From positions 12,663,912-12,727,911 of the forward strand of contig CM043965.1 in NCBI GenBank assembly GCA_014529385.2: a DNA stretch of 64,000 bases. The letters run 5' to 3'. This DNA is from Adiantum capillus-veneris. Taxonomy: Eukaryota > Streptophyta > Polypodiopsida > Polypodiales > Pteridaceae. Positions 32,920 to 43,200 of the stretch are shown piece after piece (positions within the stretch are counted from its first letter, which is position 1; each line of letters opens with the position of its first letter). The notes under the pieces were generated by a model, which saw nothing but the letters and a program-made list of their open reading frames with translations, searched no databases and was not told the origin of the DNA. The translations under genes were made by a program, and so were the position numbers.

Positions 32920-34440
32920 AGTTGGCCACTAATTTGGGCATTCAAGATTTTGAGATAGGAGATATTGTAACTACCGATAGATCTTTCAAGGGATAGCAAG
33001 CCTCTGTTACTCCAGTGATTGGTAGGTTGAGGCTTCAAGTCCAAAGTTACGTTGACAAAGAATAATTTTTTATCTCTCCTCTCCAGCATGAGGATGTTAT
33101 CCTAGGGGCACCATGGTTGAACCACGTGGCTGCCAACATGAAGTTCCTTGAAAGGAGAATCTATTTCACATATAGGGAAAAGAGCATGTACATAGATGCT
33201 AATGAGTCGGGGAACACCATCGCCTTGGTAAATATGATTTCTTTTGATAAGTCAATTAATGAAAAGCTCTATTTTTGCATATATGATTCTAATGTTTTCA
33301 CAAGACGCAATAAAGGGAATCAAGAGGAATTTGAGTTGTCTAATTTCCTAAATGGATTCCAAGATGTTTTCATTGATGACCTCCCTAGTGAGCTACCTCT
33401 AAAATGAGGGGATGATGACCATGCAATAGAGCTTCTGCTAGGAAGCTCACCACCTAATAAACCTCCTTATTGAGATTCACAAGTTCAACAAGAGGAGATC
33501 ATGAGGAAAGTGCATGAATTGGTGGGAAAAGAGATGGTGAGGCCTAGCTCCTCTCCATTGTGCTCACCAGTACTTTTAGTGCAAAAGAAAGATGGCACAT
33601 ATCACATGTGTGTCAACTATAGAGAACTAAATAGGATCACTATTAAAAAAAAAAGATAACCTTTGCCGAGGGTAGAAGATATATTTGATAACTTACAAGT
33701 TTTGGCCTGACAAATGCTCCAACCGCATTCAAACTCACTATGGACAAAAAACTTGAAGTTACTCAAATTCTCTTGAGGAGGACAAGTGACACCTCCAGGT
33801 AATCTTTCAAGTTATGAGAGAGAATAAGCTTTTCAATTATCAAAAGAAAAGTGATTTTTTTTCTACAAGAGATTCAATATCCAGGTCACATTATCTCTCA
33901 AGACGATATCCGTATGGATCCATCAAAGTTGGAGGTAATAAAAGCATGGCCTAATCCAAGGAATCTACATGAGCTAAGAAGCTTTATTGGTATGTGTGCA
34001 TACTATAGATGCTTCATAGCAAAATTCTCTCGAATAGCAAGACCATTGTATGACTTAACAAAGAAGAATGTTAAGTACCGATGGACTGCTAAAGAACCAA
34101 ATGCTTTTGACAAGCTCAAAGAGAAGCTTACCTATCAACAAGTCCTCATGCTTCCGGATCTCCCAAAGTCATTTGAGGTCCAATGTGATGCTCGTGGTGA
34201 TTGCCTTGGAGCAGTTTTTCTTCAAGAACGGCATTCCATAGCATATGAGAGCCGAAGGCTCAATGCCAATGAACGGGTCTTGGGCATATATGAAAAAGAG
34301 CTTTTAGCTGTTCTACATGCCCTAGACACGTCGACGCACTATCTCTTGGGGGATCCATTCATCCAATACAAATGGATCACAAAGCCTCGAGAAATTCATG
34401 ATGCAAACCAAGCTCTCTGACAAACAAATGAGGTGGGCAA
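32920..34440 (+). pseudogene. Gutted Ty3 pol (protease end, RT, RNase H), family C
   Basis: The protein reading starts within the protease region (LATNLGIQDFEIGDIVTT, DVILGAPWLNHVAANMKF). Then come the linker VFIDDLPSELPLK, RT motifs SPVLLVQKKDGTYHM and VNYRELNRIT, a jump that removes the RT catalytic centre, and the RT tail IQYPGHIISQD, MDPSKLEVIKAWPNPRNL and SFIGMCAYYRCFI. RNase H follows (FEVQCDARGDCLGAVFLQ, SRRLNANERVLGIYEKELLA). It ends at TKPREIHDANQAL; the integrase is gone and the sequence passes into a truncated LTR. Several stops are present. The deletion inside RT and the missing integrase exclude function. The left edge is the break against the family B LTR at 32919. Confidence 0.85.
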
Positions 34441-34446
34441 TCTTGA

Positions 34447-34723
34447 AGTGTTCAATTTCAAAGATAAACTCTCAAGAGGCATAAAATGTTTCCATGCTTG
34501 ATTGACTAAGTTCTTGAAGTATTCAATTCAAACCAAATGACTTAATAAGCATAAAAGACACATGTTCAAATGATCCTCCACATGTGGCCCTAATGAGGTG
34601 CTTGAATCCTATTGGATAAGTTTTAAAGGTGTCCAATGAGAATTTAGATACATAAAAATAAATAAGTAAGTTCTTTCTCTCAAATAGGAAAAAGAGGACA
34701 CATGTCCAAATAATATAGTTAAA

Positions 34724-34806
<83 letters not shown>

Positions 34807-35541
34807 GGACCAATCATGAGAGGGGGTATACTCTCCCACAACCACACACACACACTCTCATTGTGTGAAGTGCAAAGTGCAAGAGCTCCATCTCCTTCTA
34901 CAAGCTTGTTGAGAAGTGGAGAGCCTACACCAAGACTCTTGGCTATGGAATTCAAACCCAACCAAGAGCCATGCTTCAATGCTTAAGCTTGCCATCTTCT
35001 TCATCTTCATTACTATGCTATTATGCTATGCTAAGCAAGAAGAGTGATGATAAGTGAGGAACTATTTCTTTCTCTTGTGAATGATTCTTCTTCCACTTCC
35101 CTACCCTCATTACCCGCTAGCTCTCTCCACCTTCGAAGGTGTTTGAGGCCCTGGGACTAAGGCTTGGGATAGTTAATGCTTTTTGCAAAGTTTATGTTAT
35201 GCTCGTGATGCATGAAGCTTTCCATCTTCATAGCAGCACCAAGGTCACAAGGAACACAAAGATTGTATTGTACCAAGTCTCTCTTGATGGAATCTATAAT
35301 ACAAACGCCTTTTGGAGGGGGAACCGGGTCCAAGTAAATCCGGTCCTCAGCTAATGTCATGTGCTCTAGTACTCTTTCTCTTGCGAAAGTAGTGTTCATG
35401 CCAAGTTAATTAAGTACTATGCTTGTGTTGCTACCATCAATTAAGTTCACCGTCTATGTTCTCAAATTGATCTCACAAAAATGCTTACTTTAATTCTCTT
35501 AATTTCACTATTCTCAAAGTTCATAGGCCATTCCCATTATA
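34447..35541 (+). mobile_element. Truncated 3' LTR, family C
   Basis: It aligns to 10556-11601 of the family C LTR at high identity up to CCCATTATA. The first about 525 bp of the LTR are missing, deleted together with the integrase and polypurine tract. It contains a GA tract of about 78 bp (34726-34803). Confidence 0.85.
34726..34803. repeat. (GA)n microsatellite inside family C LTR
   Basis: A pure GA tract at the same LTR position as 10818-10863 but longer. Confidence 0.95.
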
Positions 35542-35800
35542 GCAGGCACGCTCTCCAAGGTGTGAAATTTGGCCCATAATTGTTCTACGAGCCATAAATT
35601 TTTTCTTGAAGCTCCAATCGACAATCCAAGAAGACCGGCAGTGCTCCATAATTTGAGCACTCCAATTGTATCCGCCAATGACACCAACTCTAGCCACCTG
35701 TGCCCATCTACCCTACCCGTCAAGGATCTACCAATCATTTTAACTTTGAACCTCAATATCTTTCACATCGGGCTACGTTTGAGGAGACATCTGGACCGGA
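35542..35800 (-). repeat. Probable LTR remnant of family D element
   Basis: Short stretches match 44860-45060 in the same orientation, for example GCTCCAATCGAC preceded by CATAA...TT and followed by ...CCGG-AG-GCT. If so it is what remains of the left LTR of the minus-strand element to its right. No gene is present. Confidence 0.4.
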
Positions 35801-35802
35801 TT

Positions 35803-36276
35803 CTAAAGCACTTTGAATACTACATTCTTATCAATGTCTTTCTTGATCTTCTTAGTGAATTTCTCATTGTAGGTGTACGGTCTTTGTATACTTTGTTTAG
35901 CATCATCTCTCATAGGGATAATATGCTGGCAAATTTTAGGATCCACTCCCTTAAGATCTTTGTAAGAACAAGCCAAGACATTCTTGTATTCCTTTAAGGT
36001 CATAATGAGGATCTCTTCCTCTTATTGAGACAAATATGCATCTATGAATGTTGGATTTTCATCTTCTCTAGGCTCTGCAAGGTCAATTTGTTTGGTATTT
36101 TCAGGACCCTCATAGGAATTTCCTGGCTCCGTCGGTTGTCTCATTGGTTGCTCCACTATGGTTTGTTGATCTTGAGGAATATACTTCTTGTAATGCAAAG
36201 GAACATTGATTGCTCTTGGTTTATCACTCTCAAATTCCATTTCAGTGGTCCAAACCTCCTTTAAGATTCGTTTCAA
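35803..36276 (-). pseudogene. Family D pol linker and RT N-terminus
   Basis: The first frame (36276-36022) reads MKRILKEVWTTEMEFES, YKKYIPQDQQTIVEQ and PREDENPTFIDAYLSQ. After a stop, 36003-35803 reads LKEYKNVLACSYKDLKGVD, ICQHIIPMRDDAK and RPYTYNEKFTKKIKKDIDK. The last corresponds to the conserved start of the Ty3 RT ('EYKDVFAWSYxDLKG...IPLxxxAKPxRQRPY'). The expected 'EWVSPIVVVPKK' does not follow; the sequence breaks into unrelated or LTR DNA. It is a non-functional fragment. Confidence 0.8.
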
Positions 36277-36732
36277 TTCCTTGTACTTTGTATTACATCT
36301 ATTTTGGTCATTGGAGGTTCCTTTTTCTTGGTTTCATGTGGCTTGCTTAGTTCTTGTCTGTTTGGTTTTCTTCCATTGATCCATGTTTTTCCTTTTCTCT
36401 GAGGTAGAATAAATCCCATTTAGCTTTCCTTGATGAAATCTTTTGTATCCACCATGATCAAGAATAAATCCCATTTAGCTTTCCTTGATGCAATCTTTTG
36501 TATCCACCATCTTTTGTATCCACCATCAGCAAGAATTGAAATTTCCCCCCTATTTCAGGTTCTGATTGTTTCCTTCTCAAATTTTTTTCTCATTTTTTGT
36601 GACATCTGTGTTGGCATCTACAATGCTAACTTGAGAACTCAAAACCTTTTCTTTCCCTCCAATGAATAGAAATTTGGTGTCCTCACAATTTCTTTTCAGA
36701 GTCTGATACTTCAATTGTGAGTGCTTGCTCTT

Positions 36733-37652
36733 CTAACTCATCAATAGAGTCATAGTATCAGAGAAAATTTGTTGCTTCTCAATCAATTCTATAGATACCA
36801 TTTGAATAGGAATTATGTCGTATCCCTCCTCATCACAAAATTGCATGGGTGTGGATTCGTTAACACATACATCCATAGTGGCCAGAGTTTGAGTCCACTC
36901 AAATGGTTTGAACAAATGTTCTGGAAAGGGTCTTGGTACAAATTCTACATCGTTTACCTCTCTGTCTAAGACACAATCCTCTCTTTGTAAACTATCACTC
37001 TCAGACAATCCACACATCCAAATTGGCACGTCTTTGCATAACCATGACAAAATTTTAGTTTTTTCTAAGGTTTCTAATCCAATTCTTGGATTGGTGTCTT
37101 TCAAACATCCTTGTGGGAACAATCTTTCAAGTTTACTTGTGTAATTGATCCAACGTGTTTCAAGTAAAGAGAGTTTTCTTTTTCAATTTTGAATCAACTC
37201 TATTTACCTCAAGAAAGGTCTTCCCAAAATCAACTATATTTTCAATTTTGAATCAACTATATTTACCTCAAGAAAGGTCTTCCCAAAATGATTTCATAGT
37301 TCATTTTTTCCCAAAATCCACAATGGAAAAAGTATGTTGGTAGTCAATTCAACAAAAGTTGACTATCACATTTTCTAAAAAACCCAATGGTTTCTCGATA
37401 TGCCCATCTGTCAATTGCAATTTCATGCGTGTTTGCCTAATTGTTGGCTTTGCCCAGGCTACTTTTATTGCTATGTTACCTGCCCCATTGTCTAGCACAG
37501 CCATGGTTGTTATATCAGTGTATTGTACTAGAAGGGTTGTGTTTCCTTCATTTCCTTCACATAATCTTCAAATAGCCCTCATATGTTCTTTTTCTGATCC
37601 CGAATCTTCTGAGGTAGCTGAGTGTTCATCTAACTCATCTGTTGCATCGTAG
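36733..37652 (-). pseudogene. Second (downstream) aspartic protease-linker module, degenerate
   Basis: From about 37600 the minus strand reads EGNTTLLVQYTDITTMAVLD, NGAG, RQTRMKLQLTDGHIEKPLGF and HTFSIVDFGKK, broken by stops. The linker follows (PIWMCGLSESDSLQRED, PFPEHLFKPFEWTQTLATMD, YDIIPIQMVS; 37122-36733). Each part has a counterpart in the module at 38457-37635. The catalytic motif is DNGA here rather than DSGA. The copy also carries a 57-bp internal tandem duplication at about 37190-37300. It lies directly downstream of the first copy in the same orientation. Confidence 0.75.
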
Positions 37653-38457
37653 TAGAGGTCTGAAGAGATTTTTTGAGCTTTCATCGTCCTCATCTTCATC
37701 ATCAATGTCGAGGGTTGAAATCATTTGGATGGGAATTATGTCGTAGCTATCCTCATTGCAAAATTGAGTACGCATAAATGTATTCACACATACATCCATG
37801 GTCGCTAAAATTTGAGTCCACTCGAATGGCTCGAACAAGTAGTCTGGAAAGGGTTCAGGTACATAGGGTTCATCTGTACATTCCCTTTCTAGAATACATT
37901 CTTCTCGTTTTAAACTCCCATTTTCTGAAGCTCCACACATCCAAATAGGAGTTTCTTTGTTTAACCAGGATGGAAGCTTAGTTTCAGCCGAAGAGACTGA
38001 ATCAAACTCTTGTATGGGTGTTTTCAAGATATCTCTATAAGTGTGATCTTTTAGATTTACCCTTGTTATAGATCCCACTTGCTTCAAGTACAAATAATTT
38101 TTTTTCCAATCTTGGATAAGCTGTACCTCGCATGAAAGATCTTCCCAATATGATTTCATAATTGAGTTTTTTCCCAAAGACTACTATGGCAAAAGTGTGT
38201 TGATATTCAATTCCATAGGAATTGACTATCACTTTTTCAAGTAGACCTAATGGTCTCTCAATGTCTCTGTCAGCCAATTGCAATTTCATTCGAGTTTGTC
38301 TAATTTCTGGTCTTCCCCAGGATTCCCATACTGCTTTCGTGGCTACGGCTATGCCTGCTCCACTATCCAATATTGCCATGGTTTCAATGTCATTAAATTT
38401 CACTAGAAGGGTGGTGTTTCCTTCTTCCCCTTCATAATATTCTCCGAATTTATTCAT
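37635..38457 (-). CDS. First aspartic protease and linker of family D element
   Basis: Frame 38457-38035 has 140 codons: NTTLLVKFNDIETMAILDSG with the retropepsin catalytic DSGA, then RQTRMKLQLADRDIERPLGL, YQHTFAIVVFGKKLNYEIIL, and GRSFMR, the second conserved retropepsin segment. The overlapping frame 38177-37635 continues into the linker (SYWEDLSCEVQLIQDWKKN, IWMCGASENGSLKREE, PFPDYLFEPFEWTQILATMD, YDIIPIQMIST). The protease fold looks complete. Retropepsins act as dimers and cut gag-pol. Confidence 0.8.
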
Positions 38458-38466
38458 TGGAACATA

Positions 38467-39780
38467 TCAAATCTCTTTGTTGTCCATTTCGTTTTTCAAA
38501 TTTTCCAATTTTTTTGAGATTAGCCCCGTTATCCCCACCTTCTCTAGGGTTTTCTGTAGATCATTCCATAAATATGGTCTAAGTTTTAATAGTTCTCCCA
38601 AGGTGAGAGTGCATTGAATGGGTGTAGATATGATTGAATGAATGTTGTCTACTTCTAGGGTCTGTTCAATTCTTTTTACTTGAGTGGTCTTACACACTAT
38701 GGATTCATCTTCGTTATCTCCCAAGTAAGAGGGTAATGTTTTCAAGGTCAATCGTTTCGACATTCCTGAAGCTTCAGATCCGCAATCCCCATACAAGGAT
38801 TTTACATCCATATTCATATCAGAAGGTAGGTTATCCAACTAAACTTCCTCTATAGGAGCTAACTTTAGAGTTAGGCTCCCATCATTGATCTCTCTAACTT
38901 TTTTCCATAAGTGTCCTGGCTAGTCTTCCTCTACGAATGGAATTCCGTCTAAGACATCTTCACTGTCCGGCACTATAAGTTTTGGTTCTTTTGTTTCAAG
39001 GTGGGGTTCTACCACCACATCAGATTTTTCTTTGGTGTCTCTTACCACAAGCTCCTCAGGTCACGGTTTTGCGGGCGATACTTTCAAGCTTGGGTTTTTT
39101 TTTCAGCATTTCTTGCTTGATTCTTACCAAATTTTGATAAGCTTCGAGGTTAGCTGCTTCCATGTCTGGAGAAGGATTGTTTTTCCATTTGTTTTCCATG
39201 TTTTGGCCTGCTTTAAGTCCTGCTTGGTAGGCTTCCAAGGCTGCATTAATAGGCTCAAAAATTTTATCAACCAAAATGGATCCTCCAGATTTCACGGTTG
39301 TTTCCTTGATTTCACTTCCAGTTTCTTTCATGTTTTCATAAAATAGCTTTTTTGCTTTCTCGTTGATTTCACTTCCAGTTTCTTTCACCTTTTCATGAAA
39401 TAACTTTTTTGCTTTTTTGCTTTCTCGTTGATTTCAACCCGGTGTTTTTGTTTTCTTATCTGATATCTTTTGCTTCTGCTTCTTTTGATCCTTTGAGAGG
39501 AAACTTTCGTATTTTTCGAATCATCAAAGGAGTTGTGTTTTTTTTCTTAGCCTTGGCTCTAGTGATTACCTTGATTGGAACAATCAGTTCACTCTCTGAT
39601 GAGCTAGTAGGTATCACTTGGACTACGTTTACTATTGATTTACCCTTGTTTAAAGGATTTTTAGGGCAATCTTTCGGAAAGTGTCCTCCCTTTTTGCAAA
39701 ATTATATGCAATAGGCTTCAAATGGCTTGAGGTTTTTGTCACGCTCTGGACATTCATTTTTTCAATGATCATCTGCACCA
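38467..39780 (-). pseudogene. Family D nucleocapsid and Lys/Glu-rich linker region
   Basis: On the minus strand a zinc-knuckle-like segment YCI*FCKKGGHFPKDC (39710-39666) has the Cys/Cys/His/Cys order but an extra residue (a stop) between the first two Cys. A very Lys-rich region with in-line duplications follows (two copies of the KKLEVKS module at about 39330-39420), then frames 39388-39056 and 38838-38467 (LKTLPSYLGDNEDESIVC, TLTLGELLKLRPYLWND). The latter precedes the protease. Frames are broken, so it is not functional. Confidence 0.6.
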
Positions 39781-40879
39781 GAGTTGTGACAGTTTCCCGT
39801 TCTTGGCTTAATCATGGGTCTTATCATGGGAGGTTTGACACCTTGATTAGCTACATAATACATTGGTGCAAGCTCTGGTGGAGCATAAGTCACGGTTACT
39901 TCCATTGGTGGTGGATGTGAATTATATCGATCTCCTTCTACCATTATTGTAGATGGACTAGGCTCCGCATAGGGTGTAACAGGTACTAATGCTTGTTCAT
40001 CTATGACTCCTTTGGAGTGCATGTACTTTACAAGAACTGCATTATGTCCTGGGTACGGAGGTTGTTGACCCAACACAGGTTGAGGTCTTTCCATACCCAT
40101 TGGTGGTCTTTGAGCTTGGGCCATATTAGGCTGATATTTGTACATGGGTTGTCCTTGTGGCCTCATAGGCACATACTGAACATTCCCATCATACTTTGGT
40201 CGGAAGTAGCACTTGTGGGTGTCATGGTTGGTCCATTTATCCTCAATTGCACACCATTTTGTGGCCTAATTGGTTGTCCTTGTTGAGGTATCCCTTGTCC
40301 TGTTTCCCTCATAGGTGCTTTTTGCATGTTGTTCATCATTTTGAGCATATCTTCTTTAGCTAAAAGTGGTGCTATAGCAGCCGTTTCCAATTGTGATGGT
40401 TTAGTGGATGTTGTTTTCTTGCTTTGGTTATCCTTAGGGACATCTTCTTCGTTAAAAATATCACAATTGTCTCATATGTCAATAGCATCTGACACACACT
40501 CTTCTAAGGTTGTATGCTTGCTACTAGAGAGTATAGCATGAAGTTCTTTGTTTAGTAGATCCTCTAGAAACAAAGATATGAGTCATTCTTTTGTAGGTAT
40601 CTCTAGCCCTGGGCATCTGGAAATATATTGTTTCATTCGAGTTGCACAATCCTTAACAGACTCACCATGTTTCTGTTTAAAGCTGTAGATTTGAGCTATC
40701 GTATTATGTTTGATCCCCGTTTTGGAACAAGCAGCTATAAATCCTTGAGCTAATGTGTTCAAGTCCATGATATACCTTAGTGGAATGTTTTGGAACCATG
40801 TCAATGCTTTTTCTTCTAATGTCATTTCAAACCCCTCGAATTGAGTATGGAAATCGAATATACGTTCTACTCTTAGCAC
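39781..40879 (-). pseudogene. Family D gag capsid and proline/methionine-rich spacer
   Basis: From about 40960 the gag frame reads KWVRKYSGSGDPYDHLASF, then (ORF 40879-40583) VERIFDFHTQFEGFEMTLEE, KALTWFQNIPL, FIAACSKTGIKHNTIAQIYS, QKHGESVKDCATRMKQYI. This is the classic retrotransposon gag pattern (KALTWFQNL, 'QxxxEsvkdfxxRf'). After a stop it continues LFLEDLLNKELHAIL and then Pro/Met/Gln-rich spacer frames at 40390-40163 and 40172-39762. The capsid domain would form the particle; frameshifts disrupt it. Confidence 0.8.
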
Positions 40880-40893
40880 TTGCTTGAAGCTTG

Positions 40894-41946
40894 CTAAGTG
40901 GTCGTATGGATCCCCTGATCCACTATATTTTCTGACCCATTTCTGAAAACCAGCTGGTCTGACACGTCTGTTTGGTTCAACTCCCGGTCTCTTAGCAGTT
41001 GGTCCTGCTCCAAGTCCGTCAAACCAATCTTTTGGAAATAGTGACTCATGTAGCCCTGGACTGGCCTTAGTGTCACCCGGTTTTCTACGTGATGAGGTGG
41101 TTTCTGGTTTCTTACATTACTCTCAGATGATCTCTCACGGTGTTCATCTCTTGGAATTGTTTCTGGTCCTTGTCCCAATATCCAATCCCTTATGGAATAC
41201 CGTTGGTATTTTGTTTGTTCTACCTCCTCAAGAGTCATCATAACAAAGTTGTTGTTATAACAATCCCTAAATAGGTAGGTCGGTAGGTCTGTTGAACCCT
41301 TATCTTTGATCTTGAAGATATAGACGATCTTCATGGCCGTTAGTTGTCTTGATTTGGCATGTGAAGTCCAAAGTATATATTTTACGTTTCTATCCTTCCA
41401 GCAATAGACTCCGATCGTAGGATTATCCGTACTAAGCCGTTTCAAAGGCTTCAAATCTACTTGATCGTATCCCTCGAATTCTAAAGTTGGTGGTCCTTCT
41501 TTTACTGACATATCTGGGATTATGGTATTTACTTCTAACCCCCATTTGTCTATCACATCAGGGTTTTTGACTTGTACATACTGAGTTCCATTTCTGTCCA
41601 TGTACATTTTTCCTTGTTTGTGTGTCCTAATCTCTTCTTCGAGCTCAATACCATGGTCATCAATGCGAATAGCATACTCCTTGTTAGGGTCCAGGTAAAC
41701 CTGAGCTCCATGGCGGTTAGTCCTATAAAAAGAGAGTATATGCTTATAGCGCATTGTTGTTCCGATTTTTGAGTGAGTCGCATAAAAACACATTTCAGAT
41801 GTTGAATCTGAAAAAGTGTTTGAGACTTCTTCAAGAATTGTGTGCAAGGAATTACCTTGATTCACGCTTTCTTTGGTGGATACTCTACTGGAGGTTTCTT
41901 CGAGTATACCTTGATTTCCTAGTATACGACTAGATCTAAAGTTCAT
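40894..41946 (-). CDS. Long N-terminal gag-leader ORF of family D, unknown domain
   Basis: The frame has 350 uninterrupted codons. Residues about 60-260 look folded (YKHILSFYRTNRHGAQVYLD, YAIRIDDHGIELEEEIRT, YMDRNGTQYVQVKNPDVID, TIGVYCWKDRNVKYILWTS, VYIFKIKDKGSTDLPTYLF) and are not a capsid or zinc knuckle. The C-terminal part runs into the start of gag (YFQKIGLTDLEQDQLLRDRE); a shift of frame at about 40960 then leads into the capsid. Ty3 elements rarely have a domain of this size before capsid. I do not recognise it. It is the best preserved frame in this otherwise decayed element. Confidence 0.55.
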   Translation of the reverse strand: MNFRSSRILGNQGILEETSSRVSTKESVNQGNSLHTILEEVSNTFSDSTSEMCFYATHSKIGTTMRYKHILSFYRTNRHGAQVYLDPNKEYAIRIDDHGIELEEEIRTHKQGKMYMDRNGTQYVQVKNPDVIDKWGLEVNTIIPDMSVKEGPPTLEFEGYDQVDLKPLKRLSTDNPTIGVYCWKDRNVKYILWTSHAKSRQLTAMKIVYIFKIKDKGSTDLPTYLFRDCYNNNFVMMTLEEVEQTKYQRYSIRDWILGQGPETIPRDEHRERSSESNVRNQKPPHHVENRVTLRPVQGYMSHYFQKIGLTDLEQDQLLRDRELNQTDVSDQLVFRNGSENIVDQGIHTTT

Positions 41947-43200
41947 ATAGACTTATAAAGCCCTGGTTAGAGTACTTACCTTTGGATTGACTTGTCGTCA
42001 ATTTCCACTTGACTTGATTGCAATCTCTATTGAATTGCCGATTCCTCATCTACAACTTGATTCCTATACAAATTTGATCAAGTTAGCTATTCTTCTATAA
42101 AGACACTAGAGTTTTTGCTAACTGTTGTGATTGGTCTGTGTGTATCACTTCAAATTGAGCTATGGAAGTCAGCAATTGACTTTCAGATTTTACTTTAGCA
42201 AAAAATCAAAGGATTAATCTGCAACCTGGAAACTGAGTGAACATGTACCAATTTGGATCCGATTGAACCCAAAGTTGCCTAGTGGCTTTGTATTATGCTG
42301 GTCTAGCACTTTACAAGTTCAAAAGTCAAAACTGATGTCCCTGGGTAGCAGTAGTAAATAATCACGATTATTTACTTTTGTTAGTTTTTTGCACTTTTTG
42401 GCTTGTTTTGGCAAGTATACAATCTTTTAAAGTCCCTAGACAAGTTGCAACAAGTTTGGACAAAATCTGATCAAGTTTACTGTTTTGTGTCTACAGACTC
42501 GGATTTCAAGAATCTGGCTTAAGTCTCACTTTTGTGATCCAAATTTTGCCAAAATTGATTTCTGGGGTCTAATTGATATGCTTGACCTTCTGGTATACTC
42601 AAATTTGCAAAATTTTCAAATTTTGAAGCAAATGTAAATAATCACGATTATTGACTCCAGCTAAATTTTTACAAATTTTTGTCCCAACTTTGACATAGAT
42701 CTGTTAAGCACCTCAAGTTAGGGTCCCTAGCCAAGTTTCATCAAGTTTGGACAATTTTTGTTGCCAAAACGCCAAAAACATTACAAATTTCACTCTTTTA
42801 ATGTGTTTTTTTGACTAGGATAATGATCAAAATGGAGAAATCCACAAAATATGGCCAAGTCTAGTTTTGATGTGTGTTTATGTAATTTTTGGATTAGTTT
42901 TTATTTTTTGTTGCTCCAATATTTTTCTATTTACTCTGAATAAAAAGGGTCAAAAATAAAAAAATAAATAGTACACAGGCTGTGATGGAGAAATGAAAGG
43001 TACCTTGATGATCAAGAAGAGAAGACGGTGTCGGGGGATATGCGTTCGCTATGTGAGCCGGGCAGGCACCGGGCCTCTGGCTGTGGGAGGTGTGAAAGAG
43101 AGAGAAGAAGAACAACATATGTAACTGAATCTGGAAATCACCGTAATCATCAATTAATTGATTAACGCTTGAGTACAAATTAATCCTTAGCCAAGGCGGA
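41947..43200. other. Leader of family D element, with inverted-repeat motif twice
   Basis: No gene. TAAATAATCACGATTATTTA at about 42355-42375, with a nearly identical copy at about 42635-42653, is an inverted repeat (TAAATAATC-AC-GATTATTTA). A third version is at 63754-63772. The middle is AT-rich. Confidence 0.5.
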
